A stretch of 64,000 bases of DNA. Source: Ornithinimicrobium sp. F0845. GTDB taxonomy: Bacteria; Actinomycetota; Actinomycetes; Actinomycetales; Dermatophilaceae. This document shows, piece by piece, positions 19,220-29,406 of the stretch. The notes beneath the pieces were generated by a model that was not told where the DNA came from, did not search any database, and saw nothing but the letters and a program-made list of their open reading frames with translations. The stretch's first letter is position 1; each line of letters starts with the position of its first letter. A program made the translations under genes and the position numbers. The DNA lies in NCBI RefSeq assembly GCF_023015765.1, contig NZ_JALKAL010000002.1, positions 95,777 through 159,776 on the forward strand. Direction: 5' to 3'.

Positions 19220-20062
19220 TCAGAGCAGGACGGTCGCGAAGGTCCCCGTCTGCACGAAGCCCACGTGACGGTAGGTGGCGAGGGCCGGGGCGTTGAAGTC
19301 GTTGACGTAGAGCGTGGCCGTGGGCGCGATGTGTGCCAGGACATGCTCGACGACCGCGGCCATCGCGGGCACCGCCAACCCCCGTCCGCGCCACCGCGGG
19401 CTGACCCACACCCCCTGGATCTGCGCGACGTCGAGGGCAACGCTGCCCACATCGGCCTTGAAGATGACCTCCCCGCCCTCGATCCGCACCAGTGAGCGCC
19501 CGGAACGGACGAGAGACCCGACGGACAACCGGTAGGCACGATCCGATCCGCGGTACGGCGGGTAGCCGATCTCCTCGGTGAACATCGCCGCCGCCGCGGG
19601 GACGACCAGGTCGAGCTCCTCGACGGTGGCCGGCCGGACGGTGGGGTCACAGGGGATCCCTAGCTGGCTGGGCGGGGTGCGGGTCGTCATCACCGGCTGG
19701 TTGCGGCGGACCTCCCGAGCCGGCCCCCACGGCGAGGCCAGCAGGTCCCAGAGCGGGAGCACCTGGTCGACGGGCCCGAACAGGGAGGAGGCCCAGGCAC
19801 GTCGCTTGACCACCTTGGCGGCGAGCGGCTCCACCATGTCGTCGTCCACCTCGACCGGCACGACGTTGGCCGAGGTCCAGCACAGGCCGGCCCGACCCCC
19901 GCGCTCGAACCCCAGGACCGAGTTGCGGCCGCCAGCCATGCCGCCCTCGAGGATCCGCGCCGCGACGAAGACGTTGGAGACCGGGTCGCGTCCGCAGATC
20001 TCCAGGGCCCGGGGCGCGTCGGAGAGCCCCAGCCCCCGAACCGGTGCCGGCATGCGCAGCAT
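19220..20062 (-). CDS. DUF4081-GNAT family N-acetyltransferase
   Basis: Acetyltransferase of 280 residues. An N-terminal DUF4081-type domain (about 1-125: LEICGRDPVSNVFVAARIL and RRAWASSLFGPVDQVLPLW) is followed by a GNAT domain with VALDVAQIQGVWVSPRWRGRGLAVPAMAAVVE (acetyl-CoA loop RGRGLA) and NDFNAPALATYRHVGF. In actinobacteria this gene normally follows ispG/dxr (Rv2867c in Mycobacterium). Here the glp cluster lies between them. The substrate is unknown. An ATG three codons further on (20053) is an equally possible start. Confidence 0.85.
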   Translation of the reverse strand: MLRMPAPVRGLGLSDAPRALEICGRDPVSNVFVAARILEGGMAGGRNSVLGFERGGRAGLCWTSANVVPVEVDDDMVEPLAAKVVKRRAWASSLFGPVDQVLPLWDLLASPWGPAREVRRNQPVMTTRTPPSQLGIPCDPTVRPATVEELDLVVPAAAAMFTEEIGYPPYRGSDRAYRLSVGSLVRSGRSLVRIEGGEVIFKADVGSVALDVAQIQGVWVSPRWRGRGLAVPAMAAVVEHVLAHIAPTATLYVNDFNAPALATYRHVGFVQTGTFATVLL

Positions 20063-20175
20063 CCACCCAGCCTACCGACTCCTCGTGCGGCACCGTCGTG
20101 GCTGCCCGGTTGCGGAGCTCCGTCTGGGGGCGCGAAGATCAGAGCACGACCGTCACCGCTACGTCAGGAGACCCC

Positions 20176-21933
20176 GTGCAGCCACGCCCGTTGACCCCGC
20201 AGACCAGGCAGGCCGCGCTGGACGCGCTCGCCGACAGTGGCCGCGACGGCGGCGCCGAGATCGACGTCCTGGTGATCGGCGGTGGCGTGACGGGGGCAGG
20301 CACGGCCCTGGATGCCGCCACCCGCGGGTTGTCCACCGTGGTCGTGGAGGCCCAGGACTGGGCCTCGGGGACCTCCTCCCGGTCGACCAAGCTGGTCCAC
20401 GGCGGGCTGCGCTACCTGCAGATGCTGGACTTCAAACTGGTCCACGAGGCCCTGACCGAACGGGGCCTGCTGCTGAGCAAGATCGCCCCGCACCTGGTCA
20501 AACCGATGTCCTTCCTGATCCCGCTGGAGCACCGGGTCTGGCAGCGTGCCTACTACGGCGCCGGGGTCACCCTGTATGACGTGCTGGCCAACCTGATGCC
20601 GGGGCGCCGGGCCCTGCCGATCCACCAGCACACCACGCGCAAGGGTCTGCACCAGCAGTTCCCGGACCTCAAGCACGAGACCGCGATCGGCGCGGTCAAG
20701 TACTGGGACGCCACGGTGGACGATGCCCGCCTGGTGGCCACCCTGATCCGCACCGCCACGACCTACGGTGCCCACGCGGCCAGTCGCACGCAGGTCGTCA
20801 AGCTCACCAAGGACGACCGGGGACGGGTGAACGGGGCCGTGCTGCGCGACCTGGAGACCGGCACCGAGATCACCGCCCGGGCCACGCACGTCATCAACGC
20901 CACCGGGGTGTGGACCGAGGACACCGAAATGCTCGCCGACACCAGCGGGGGTCTGCGGGTGCTGGCGTCCAAGGGCATCCACCTGACCATCCCCCGGGAG
21001 CGGATCAAGGGCACCTCCGGCCTGTTCCTGCAGACCGAGAAGTCCGTGCTGTTCTTCATCCCCTGGTCGCGCTACTGGATCCTCGGCACGACCGACACGC
21101 CGTGGCAGCTGGACCCCCAGCACCCGGTCCCCACCAGCCAGGACATCGACTACGTGCTGGACCACGCCAACGAGGTGCTCACCACCAAGCTCACCCGGGA
21201 GGACGTGATCGGGGCCTACGCCGGACTGCGCCCCCTGCTGCAGCCGGGCACCAAGGAGGGCACCGACTCGGCGAAGGTCAGCCGGGAGCACACCGTGGCC
21301 AGCCCCGTGCCGGGCCTGACGATCGTCGCCGGAGGCAAGCTCACGACATACCGGGTGATGGCCAAGGACGCAGTGGACTTCGCCCTCGGCGGCCAGGCCG
21401 TCGAGACCCCGAGCATCACCCACGAGATACCTCTGGTCGGTGCGGTCGGCGAGCAGGCGGTGCGCCGGCAGGCGGCGCACTGGCGGCAGGAGTTCGGGTG
21501 GACCGAGCAGATGGTCGACCACCTGCTGCACCGCTACGGCTCCTTGCTGACCGAGCTGGTCGAGATGATCCGCGAGGACGAGTCGCTCGGTCGTCCGCTG
21601 GAGGGTGCGCCGGCCTACCTGCGCGCCGAGATCGCCTATGCCGCCAGCCACGAGGGGGCGCTGCACCTGGAGGACATCATGTACCTCCGCACCCGGCTCA
21701 ACTACGAGGTCGCCGACCGTGGCCTGGCAGCTGCCGAGGAGATCGCCGAGGTGGCTGGTGGGGTGCTCGGCTGGGACGACCAGCGACGCGAGCGGGAGCT
21801 GGCCTCCTACCGCGCCCAGGCCGCGGCCGAGGAGGCGGCGGCGCTGGCCCCGGACGACGAGTCGGCCGAGGCTGCCCGGGACCGCGCGCCCGACATCACC
21901 CCGATGATCCCGTTGGGGACGGCCGAGAACTGA
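20176..21933 (+). CDS. glpD: Glycerol-3-phosphate dehydrogenase (FAD, quinone-linked)
   Basis: Peripheral-membrane flavoprotein that oxidises sn-glycerol 3-phosphate to dihydroxyacetone phosphate and passes electrons to quinone (585 residues). The FAD site VLVIGGGVTGAGTALDAATRG, the substrate-channel sequence SSRSTKLVHGGLRYLQ, and FIPWSRYWILGTTDTPW with AGLRPLLQP near the middle are diagnostic. A C-terminal helical domain follows. I chose the GTG at 20176, 5 bp after CAGGAG; the longer upstream frame is a shadow. It starts the glycerol cluster with glpF and glpK. Confidence 0.95.
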   Translation: MQPRPLTPQTRQAALDALADSGRDGGAEIDVLVIGGGVTGAGTALDAATRGLSTVVVEAQDWASGTSSRSTKLVHGGLRYLQMLDFKLVHEALTERGLLLSKIAPHLVKPMSFLIPLEHRVWQRAYYGAGVTLYDVLANLMPGRRALPIHQHTTRKGLHQQFPDLKHETAIGAVKYWDATVDDARLVATLIRTATTYGAHAASRTQVVKLTKDDRGRVNGAVLRDLETGTEITARATHVINATGVWTEDTEMLADTSGGLRVLASKGIHLTIPRERIKGTSGLFLQTEKSVLFFIPWSRYWILGTTDTPWQLDPQHPVPTSQDIDYVLDHANEVLTTKLTREDVIGAYAGLRPLLQPGTKEGTDSAKVSREHTVASPVPGLTIVAGGKLTTYRVMAKDAVDFALGGQAVETPSITHEIPLVGAVGEQAVRRQAAHWRQEFGWTEQMVDHLLHRYGSLLTELVEMIREDESLGRPLEGAPAYLRAEIAYAASHEGALHLEDIMYLRTRLNYEVADRGLAAAEEIAEVAGGVLGWDDQRRERELASYRAQAAAEEAAALAPDDESAEAARDRAPDITPMIPLGTAEN

Positions 21934-22020
21934 ATCGACCAGTGTGCCTGCACCGCGACGTGACCGAGGTCTGGCACTCTTTGCACGCATAGTTCCTACA
22001 CACAGAATGGAGAGCCCCGA

Positions 22021-22755
22021 ATGGGTGACATCTTCCTGTACGAGATCATGGGCACCGGCCTGCTCACCCTGCTTGGTTGCGGTGTGGTCGCCAACGTCGT
22101 GCTGCCCAAGACCAAGGGCAACAACGGCGGCTGGCTGCTCATCAACTTCGGCTGGGGCCTGGCGGTCTTCGCCGGTGTCTACGCCGCCTACAAGACCGGC
22201 GCCCACCTCAACCCCGCCGTCACCTTCGGCATCATGGCCAGTGGTGCGGAGTTCTACGACGGCGCCAACGCCGCCATCCCGGTGAACTTCGCCAACACGG
22301 TCGGATACCTGGCGGCCGAGATGATCGGTGCCTTCCTCGGTGCGGTCATCATGTGGGTCGCCTACAAGCAGCACTTCGACCAGGACGCCGAGCCGGCCAC
22401 CAAGCTGGCGGTCTTCTCGACCGGGGCCGAGATCCGCAACCCGATGTGGAACACCCTGACCGAGATCGTCGGCACCTTCGTGCTGGTCTTCGTCATCCTC
22501 ATGTTCGGCGCCACCCCGTCAGGCCTGGGCCCGTTGGCAGTGGCCCTCCTGGTGGTTGGTATCGGTAACAGCCTCGGTGGCCCCACCGGGTATGCCATCA
22601 ACCCGGCCCGTGACCTCGGCCCCCGCATCGCGCACGCCGTCCTGCCCATCAGGGGCAAGGGCGGCAGCGACTGGGGTTACTCCTGGATCCCGGTCGTCGG
22701 CCCGATCATCGGAGGCGTGATCGCCGGCCTGGTCTACATGGGCCTCTACGCCTGA
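22021..22755 (+). CDS. glpF: Glycerol facilitator (MIP/aquaglyceroporin)
   Basis: Channel protein of 244 residues that lets glycerol diffuse across the membrane. Both half-helix motifs are present: HLNPAVTFG (first NPA) and AINPARDLGPRI (second). The Asp after the second NPAR is typical of glycerol facilitators as opposed to water channels. Six membrane segments can be traced. GGAGAG precedes the ATG. It is 87 bp after glpD, and glpK follows after a hairpin, consistent with one uptake, phosphorylation and oxidation unit. Confidence 0.9.
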   Translation: MGDIFLYEIMGTGLLTLLGCGVVANVVLPKTKGNNGGWLLINFGWGLAVFAGVYAAYKTGAHLNPAVTFGIMASGAEFYDGANAAIPVNFANTVGYLAAEMIGAFLGAVIMWVAYKQHFDQDAEPATKLAVFSTGAEIRNPMWNTLTEIVGTFVLVFVILMFGATPSGLGPLAVALLVVGIGNSLGGPTGYAINPARDLGPRIAHAVLPIRGKGGSDWGYSWIPVVGPIIGGVIAGLVYMGLYA

Positions 22756-22764
22756 CCCCTCCCG

Positions 22765-22810
22765 CAGTATGCCGGGTGCCCGCCACCCACGGCGCGCACC
22801 CGGCATACTG
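22765..22810. terminator. Hairpin between glpF and glpK
   Basis: A perfect 15-bp inverted repeat (22765-22779 with 22796-22810, 16-base loop) lies just after glpF. There is no U-run. It may terminate or attenuate transcription into glpK, or stabilise the upstream mRNA. Each arm contains the overrepresented octamer GTATGCCG. Confidence 0.65.
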
Positions 22811-22862
22811 CCCCGCCACCTCACAACCCATCCCGTCCACAACGAAGTGAAGGAGTTCAGCA

Positions 22863-24398
<1,536 letters not shown>

Positions 24399-24400
24399 CC

Positions 24401-24480
24401 CATTTTCCGAGTGGTCTTGCACGTCCCTCCCGCATTTTCCGAGTGGTCTTGCACGTCCCCAACCATCCGAGTGGTCTTGC
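24401..24480. repeat. Short direct repeats after glpK
   Basis: Three direct copies of a roughly 30-bp unit with core CCGAGTGGTCTTGCA: 24401-24427 and 24433-24459 share 27 bases including CATTTTCC, and a third shorter copy runs 24463-24480. They begin right after the glpK stop. They are non-coding, or read as a short degenerate repeat peptide on the minus strand that I do not consider a gene. Confidence 0.8.
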
Positions 24481-24522
24481 AGGCCCTCCACCAGTAGTAG
24501 GGAGGACCCGCCAGACCTAAGC

Positions 24523-24574
24523 CGACGAGAGGGAGATTCGGTCCGCACCGAGCGGCCGGGTCTCCCTCTCGTCG
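24523..24574. terminator. Bidirectional terminator between glpK and the uridine-kinase-like gene
   Basis: A perfect 14-bp inverted repeat, CGACGAGAGGGAGA at 24523-24536 with its complement at 24561-24574 and a 24-base loop, sits between two convergent genes. It is a good candidate for shared transcription termination. Confidence 0.7.
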
Positions 24575-24677
24575 TGAGGAGGGGCCCGCACCCTCCCGCA
24601 CCAGCCAGCCACGCGCCGCCGGCCACGTCCCCGCACGCCCGCCTCACGGCATACTGCCGGGGAGGGAGAACCTCAGG

Positions 24678-25379
24678 TCACGGCAGGTCGAGCCACTGGG
24701 GGTCCTCGGGATCGGGGTCGATGAGGACCGGGCGCTGCAGGTCAGCGTTGTCCAGGATCCACGTCGGTGGGTGCAGCCGCGCCTGCTGCAGATAGAGCCG
24801 CTGCCCACCGACGTACCGGGCATTCACCGGGTCGGCCGGGTCGTCGTGGCCCGCCAGGTGCGCCGAGCGCGCATTGCCCCGCGGCACGGAGACCGACAAC
24901 GGGACCAACAGCATCAGCGTCGCATCCCAGACCGCCGCCAGCTCCGGCCTGCGCAGGAAGATGCCGTCGACGAGCAGCACCGCGTCCTCGGCCAGCTCGA
25001 CCGGGTCCGGATACACGGCCTCGTCCGCCTCCGCGTCGTGCACCGCCGGCACGATCTCGCGGCCCGCCCGGAACGGCCGGACCACCCCCGCGAGGAAGGC
25101 CTCGTAGTCGAAGGAGTCCCGATAGAACGTCTCGGGTCCACTCCCCCGCGCATGTCGGAGTGCCCGAGGGTGGTGGAACCCGTCGATCGATACGCGGTGC
25201 ACCTCACGGCCAGCAACGTGCGGCGCGAGAGCCACCAGCTCGCTGGCCAGCCGGGTCTTGCCCGCCCCGTCCACCCCGTCGATCGCGATGAGTGCCCGCT
25301 CACCGGGCCGGATCGCGAGCATCATCGCCAGCAGGTCGACCAGGACGAGCTGGCGCACGGGCAGGAATCCGGCAGTCAC
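24678..25379 (-). CDS. Uridine-kinase-like P-loop ATPase
   Basis: P-loop kinase of 233 residues. Walker A GVDGAGKT (residues 35-42) is followed by RVSIDGFHHPR and a YRDSFDYEAF segment, then a Walker-B-like DAVLLVDGIFLRRPEL, as in uridine kinase/phosphoribulokinase relatives that phosphorylate nucleosides or similar compounds. A basic RGNARSAHLAGHDDPADPV lid-like region follows. The start is GTG. The substrate is unproven; uridine or another small metabolite is possible. It is convergent with glpK. Confidence 0.75.
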   Translation of the reverse strand: MTAGFLPVRQLVLVDLLAMMLAIRPGERALIAIDGVDGAGKTRLASELVALAPHVAGREVHRVSIDGFHHPRALRHARGSGPETFYRDSFDYEAFLAGVVRPFRAGREIVPAVHDAEADEAVYPDPVELAEDAVLLVDGIFLRRPELAAVWDATLMLLVPLSVSVPRGNARSAHLAGHDDPADPVNARYVGGQRLYLQQARLHPPTWILDNADLQRPVLIDPDPEDPQWLDLP

Positions 25380-25445
25380 CCGAGCAGTATGCCGGGGCGC
25401 CGGCTCATCCTGGTCCCGTCACCACGCGTTCGGTCCCCCAGAACA

Positions 25446-25573
25446 GCGCAACTCGACGCGTCCGGTCGGAGGTTTGGGCTCTGCTCCGCACGTCCGGTCG
25501 GGGGGTTGGGCGCAACTCCGCACGCTCGGTTGGGGGTTTGGGCGCAGCTCCGCGCGTCCGGTCGGTGGGGGGC
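25446..25573. repeat. Four tandem 32-bp repeats beside ispG
   Basis: Four contiguous 32-bp units (25446, 25478, 25510 and 25542) with core GCxCxxCTCCGCxCGTCCGGTCGGxGGTTTGG and a few substitutions each, with no indels. They end 3 bp from the ispG stop codon, between the convergent-side 5' end of the uridine-kinase-like gene and the 3' end of ispG. No coding role is seen. Confidence 0.85.
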
Positions 25574-25576
25574 TCG

Positions 25577-26746
25577 TCAGCCGACGGTCACCGACGGTGT
25601 GCCGCCGGCCTGTCCATCCACGGGCTCGCCCATCTCCTCGGCGATCCGCATGGCCTCCTCGATGAGGGTCTCGACGATCTGGCTCTCGGGGACGGTCTTG
25701 ATGACCTCGCCCTTGACGAAGATCTGGCCCTTGCCGTTGCCGGAGGCGACGCCGAGGTCCGCCTCACGGGCCTCACCCGGTCCGTTGACGACGCAGCCCA
25801 TGACGGCGACGCGGAGCGGGACCTCCAGGCCCTCCAGCCCGGCGGTCACCTCGTCGGCCAGGGTGTAGACGTCGACCTGCGCGCGGCCGCACGACGGGCA
25901 GGAGACGATCTCCAGCTTCCGGGGCCGCAGGTTGAGGCTCTGCAGGATCTGGTTGCCGACCTTGACCTCCTCCACCGGGGGCGCCGACAGGGAGACCCGG
26001 ATGGTGTCCCCGATGCCCTGGGAGAGCAGCGCACCGAAGGCCGTGGCGGACTTGATGGTGCCCTGGAAGGCCGGGCCCGCCTCGGTCACGCCGAGGTGCA
26101 GCGGCCAGTCGCCCCGCTCGGAGAGCAGCTCGTAGGCACGCACCATCACGACCGGGTCGTTGTGCTTGACGGAGATCTTGAAGTCGTGGAAGTCGTGCTC
26201 CTCGAACAGCGAGGCCTCCCAGACCGCGGACTCCACGAGCGCCTCGGGGGTGGCCTTGCCGTACTTCTCCATCACCCGCTTGTCCAGGGACCCCGCGTTG
26301 ACACCGATCCGGATCGAGACGCCCGCGTCCTTGGCCGCCCTGGCGATCTCCTTGACCTGGTCGTCGAACTTGCGGATGTTGCCCGGGTTGACCCGCACGG
26401 CGGCGCACCCCGCGTCGATGGCGGCGAAGACGTACTTCGGCTGGAAGTGGATGTCGGCGATCACCGGGATCTGCGACTTGCGCGCGATGGCAGGTAGCGC
26501 CTCCGCGTCGTCCTGGCTCGGGCAGGCGACCCGCACGATGTCGCACCCGGTCGCGGTCAGCTCGGCGATCTGCTGCAGGGTCGAGTTGATGTCGGTCGTC
26601 GGTGTCGTCGTCATGGACTGCACCGAGATCGGCGCGTCACCGCCCACCTCGACCTTGCCGACCCGGATCTTGCGGGTCGGGCGTCGGGGGGCCAGGACCG
26701 GTGGGGGTGCGGCGGGCATGCCGAGGGCGATCGGGGTGCCTGTCAT
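25577..26746 (-). CDS. ispG: 4-hydroxy-3-methylbut-2-enyl diphosphate synthase
   Basis: Iron-sulfur enzyme of the MEP isoprenoid pathway that converts methylerythritol cyclodiphosphate to HMBPP (389 residues). The TIM-barrel part has [34 protein letters not shown] and the KISVKHNDP region. The C-terminal 4Fe-4S ligands are in SCPSCGR and [12 protein letters not shown]. It is downstream of rip and dxr in the conserved dxr-rip-ispG order, with 34 bp after rip. A proline-rich N-terminus of about 20 residues precedes the barrel; a later start is possible. Confidence 0.95.
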   Translation of the reverse strand: MTGTPIALGMPAAPPPVLAPRRPTRKIRVGKVEVGGDAPISVQSMTTTPTTDINSTLQQIAELTATGCDIVRVACPSQDDAEALPAIARKSQIPVIADIHFQPKYVFAAIDAGCAAVRVNPGNIRKFDDQVKEIARAAKDAGVSIRIGVNAGSLDKRVMEKYGKATPEALVESAVWEASLFEEHDFHDFKISVKHNDPVVMVRAYELLSERGDWPLHLGVTEAGPAFQGTIKSATAFGALLSQGIGDTIRVSLSAPPVEEVKVGNQILQSLNLRPRKLEIVSCPSCGRAQVDVYTLADEVTAGLEGLEVPLRVAVMGCVVNGPGEAREADLGVASGNGKGQIFVKGEVIKTVPESQIVETLIEEAMRIAEEMGEPVDGQAGGTPSVTVG

Positions 26747-26780
26747 GTGTTCAGTATCTCCTTGGTCAAGCCGGACAGCA

Positions 26781-28106
26781 TCATCCGGCGAGCCGGACGG
26801 GGTTGACGAGGTCGGCGTAGACGAGCAGCAGGGTCATGCCGATCAGGGCGACCGCGACGGTGTAGGCCACCGGCAGCGCCTTGGCGATGTCGACGGGGTG
26901 GGGCTCGGGCAGACCGCGCAGGCGCGCCCAGGTCTTCTTGACACCCTCCCACAGGGCCCCAGCGATGTGACCGCCGTCCAACGGCAGCAGCGGCACCATG
27001 TTGAAGACGAACAGGGCGATGTTCAGCGAGGCGAGCAGCGAGAGCAACATCACCGCCTTGCCCTCGACCGAGTCGGTCAGCACACCCAGCGACCCGTCGG
27101 TCACCTCACCGGCGACGCGGCCCACCCCGACCACGGACATGGGGCTCTCCACGTCCCGCTCCTGGTCGCCGAAGGCGGCGTTGTAGACGCCGACCAGCTT
27201 CTCCGGGAGCTTGAGGAAGATCCGGGCGGTGTCGACGACGGCACCACCGACGAAGGCGGGGGCCTCGGTGATCGGCTGCGCGACATACTCGACGGAGCCG
27301 CTGGCCCCGAAGAACCGGCGTGGCTCCAGGACCGGCTCCCCGGCGGCGTCCAGCTGCACGCTGCCGTCCGCGTTGAACACCGGCCGGTCCCGCTCCACCA
27401 GCGTCGCGGACAGCGGGACCTCCTGCCCGTCGCGGACGACCGTGAACTGGGCCTGCTCGGGCGAGTTCTGGATCTGGTAGGTCGCTTCGCTCCAGGTGGC
27501 GACGGGCACCCCGTTGACCTCGGTGATGACGTCCCCGACCTGCAGGCCGGCTGCCACGGCAGGGGAGGCCGGCTCGCCCGTGCAGTCGGTGACCGTCACG
27601 TCGGTGGGCGCGCACTCGCTGACCGCGGAGATCTTGGCCGTGCCGGTGGGCAGGCCCGCGATGACGAGTATGCCGGTGAGCAGCACCGCGGCGATCACCA
27701 GGTTCATCAGGGGGCCGCCGAACATGACGACGATGCGCTTCCACACCGGCAGCTTGTAGAAGACGCGGTTCTCGTCGCCGGGGCCGATCTCCTCCATCGA
27801 CTCGGCACGCGCCTGGTCGGCCATCTGGCTGAACCGGCCCGTCGAGGAGGCGCGGAGCTTGCCCTCGTCCTGGGGACGCGGGGGGAACATGCCGATCATC
27901 CGGACGTAGCCGCCCAGGGGGATTGCCTTCAGGCCGTACTCGGTCTCCCCGCGGCGCCGGGACCAGACGGTGGGTCCGAAGCCGACCATGTACTGGGTCA
28001 CCTTGACGCCGAACTTCTTGGCGGGCACGAGGTGGCCGATCTCGTGCAGCGCGATGGACAGAGCGACGCCCAGAGCCATCAGCAGCACCCCGAGCAGGTA
28101 CATCAT
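26781..28106 (-). CDS. rip: Site-2 intramembrane metalloprotease (RseP/Rip1 type)
   Basis: Zinc protease of 441 residues that cleaves transmembrane anti-sigma factors or other single-pass proteins within the membrane. The first membrane segment carries H21-E-I-G-H25 (HExxH). A PDZ domain lies in the middle ([21 protein letters not shown]), and the third metal ligand is in [15 protein letters not shown]. About four membrane segments are visible. Its start overlaps the dxr stop by 4 bp (ATGA), as in other actinobacteria. Confidence 0.9.
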   Translation of the reverse strand: MMYLLGVLLMALGVALSIALHEIGHLVPAKKFGVKVTQYMVGFGPTVWSRRRGETEYGLKAIPLGGYVRMIGMFPPRPQDEGKLRASSTGRFSQMADQARAESMEEIGPGDENRVFYKLPVWKRIVVMFGGPLMNLVIAAVLLTGILVIAGLPTGTAKISAVSECAPTDVTVTDCTGEPASPAVAAGLQVGDVITEVNGVPVATWSEATYQIQNSPEQAQFTVVRDGQEVPLSATLVERDRPVFNADGSVQLDAAGEPVLEPRRFFGASGSVEYVAQPITEAPAFVGGAVVDTARIFLKLPEKLVGVYNAAFGDQERDVESPMSVVGVGRVAGEVTDGSLGVLTDSVEGKAVMLLSLLASLNIALFVFNMVPLLPLDGGHIAGALWEGVKKTWARLRGLPEPHPVDIAKALPVAYTVAVALIGMTLLLVYADLVNPVRLAG

Positions 28107-29389
28107 GGCTGGCTCACTTCCTCAGGCAACTGGTCGATCATCTCGCGCGCACGCGCTCTGGCCCACTGGTCGGCGGCCAACACGTCATCAACCGACAACA
28201 CCGGGGATTCGTTCCCCTGGGCTCCTGATTCTACCGCCGCTCGACCCCTGGAACTGTCTCCGGCGCCGGAGTCGGCACCGTGCTGCGGCCCCTCCCCCGC
28301 CTCGTGGGCGCGCACCACGCGTGCCACCGTGTCCACGATGTCGAGGAACCCGATGGTGCCGTCGTGGAAGGCATCGACGCAGATCTCATTGGCCGCGTTG
28401 TAGACGGCGGGGTGGGTGCCGCCGGCCTCACCGACCGCACGGGCCAGACGCACCGCCGGGAACGCCTCATCGTCCAGCGGGTGGAACTCCCAGGTGCTGG
28501 TCGTGCTCCAGTCGCAGGGGGCGTCCACGTCGGCCAACCGGTCCGGCCAGGAGAGCCCCAGCGCGATGGGGACCAGCATCCGAGGGGGCCCGGCCTGGGC
28601 GATCGTGGAGCCGTCGTGGAACTCCACCATCGAGTGGATCTGCTGCTGCGGGTGGACCACGACCTCGATGCCCTCGAAGGGTATGCCGAAGAGCAGGTGA
28701 GCCTCGATAACCTCCAGTCCCTTGTTGACCAGGGTGGCCGAGTTGGTGGTCACGACCCTGCCCATGGCGAAGTTGGGGTGCTTGAGCGCCTGGGCGGGAG
28801 TGACCTCAGCCAGTTCTGCCCGCTGGCGGCCGCGAAACGGACCGCCGCTGGCCGTGAGCACCAGGCGTCGGACCTCCTCGGACCTCCCGGAGCGCAGGCA
28901 CTGGGCGATCGCGCTGTGCTCGGAGTCGACAGGGACGATCTGCCCGGGTGCGGCCGCCGCGGTGACCACCGGCCCTCCGACGATGAGCGACTCCTTGTTG
29001 GCCAGCGCGAGGGTGCTGCCCGCGGCCAGCGCGGCGAGCGTGGGGCGCAGGCCGATGCTCCCGGTGATGCCGTTGAGCACCACGTCGGCACCGTTCCCGG
29101 CGACCTCCACGGCGGCCCCGGGGCCGGTGAGGATCTCCGGGACGCGCCCGCCGGGACCGACCAGGTCGACGATCGTCGACCGGAGTGTGTCCGCCACCTC
29201 GTCGCGGGCGATCGCCACCTGCTCGACCCCCAGCGCCACGGCCTGCCGGGCCAGCTGGGTCGGGTCGGTCCCCCCGGCGCTGATCGCGCGGACCGTGAAC
29301 GCCCCCGGGTTGGCCAGGACGACCTGCTCGGCCTGGGTGCCGATCGAGCCGGTGGATCCGAGCAGGGTCAGGGTGCGGGGCGGGCTCAC
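28103..29389 (-). CDS. dxr: 1-deoxy-D-xylulose 5-phosphate reductoisomerase
   Basis: NADPH-dependent second enzyme of the MEP pathway (428 residues). The nucleotide loop is LLGSTGSIGTQ (residues 9-19), followed by ALANKESLIVGG, PVDSEHSAIAQCL, LTASGGPFRG and HPNFAMG, then NKGLEVIEAHLLFG and VHPQQQIHSMVEF, all diagnostic. Near the C-terminus a roughly 35-residue Gly/Ser/Ala-rich acidic stretch (about 365-400) interrupts the final helical domain and is not usual for the family. The start is GTG, at the head of the dxr-rip-ispG operon. Confidence 0.95.
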   Translation of the reverse strand: MSPPRTLTLLGSTGSIGTQAEQVVLANPGAFTVRAISAGGTDPTQLARQAVALGVEQVAIARDEVADTLRSTIVDLVGPGGRVPEILTGPGAAVEVAGNGADVVLNGITGSIGLRPTLAALAAGSTLALANKESLIVGGPVVTAAAAPGQIVPVDSEHSAIAQCLRSGRSEEVRRLVLTASGGPFRGRQRAELAEVTPAQALKHPNFAMGRVVTTNSATLVNKGLEVIEAHLLFGIPFEGIEVVVHPQQQIHSMVEFHDGSTIAQAGPPRMLVPIALGLSWPDRLADVDAPCDWSTTSTWEFHPLDDEAFPAVRLARAVGEAGGTHPAVYNAANEICVDAFHDGTIGFLDIVDTVARVVRAHEAGEGPQHGADSGAGDSSRGRAAVESGAQGNESPVLSVDDVLAADQWARARAREMIDQLPEEVSQP

Positions 29390-29406
29390 GCCCCCATTGT
29401 GGCCCG

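Noticed and set aside
20044..20175. Upstream extension of glpD to 20044
   Set aside because: The extra N-terminus has no GlpD similarity, overlaps the GNAT start region, and lacks a ribosome site; the GTG at 20176 has CAGGAG 5 bp upstream.
24401..24480. CRISPR array
   Set aside because: Only three imperfect copies, spacers of about 5 bp, and no cas genes; these are simple direct repeats. The 25446-25573 array has no spacers at all.
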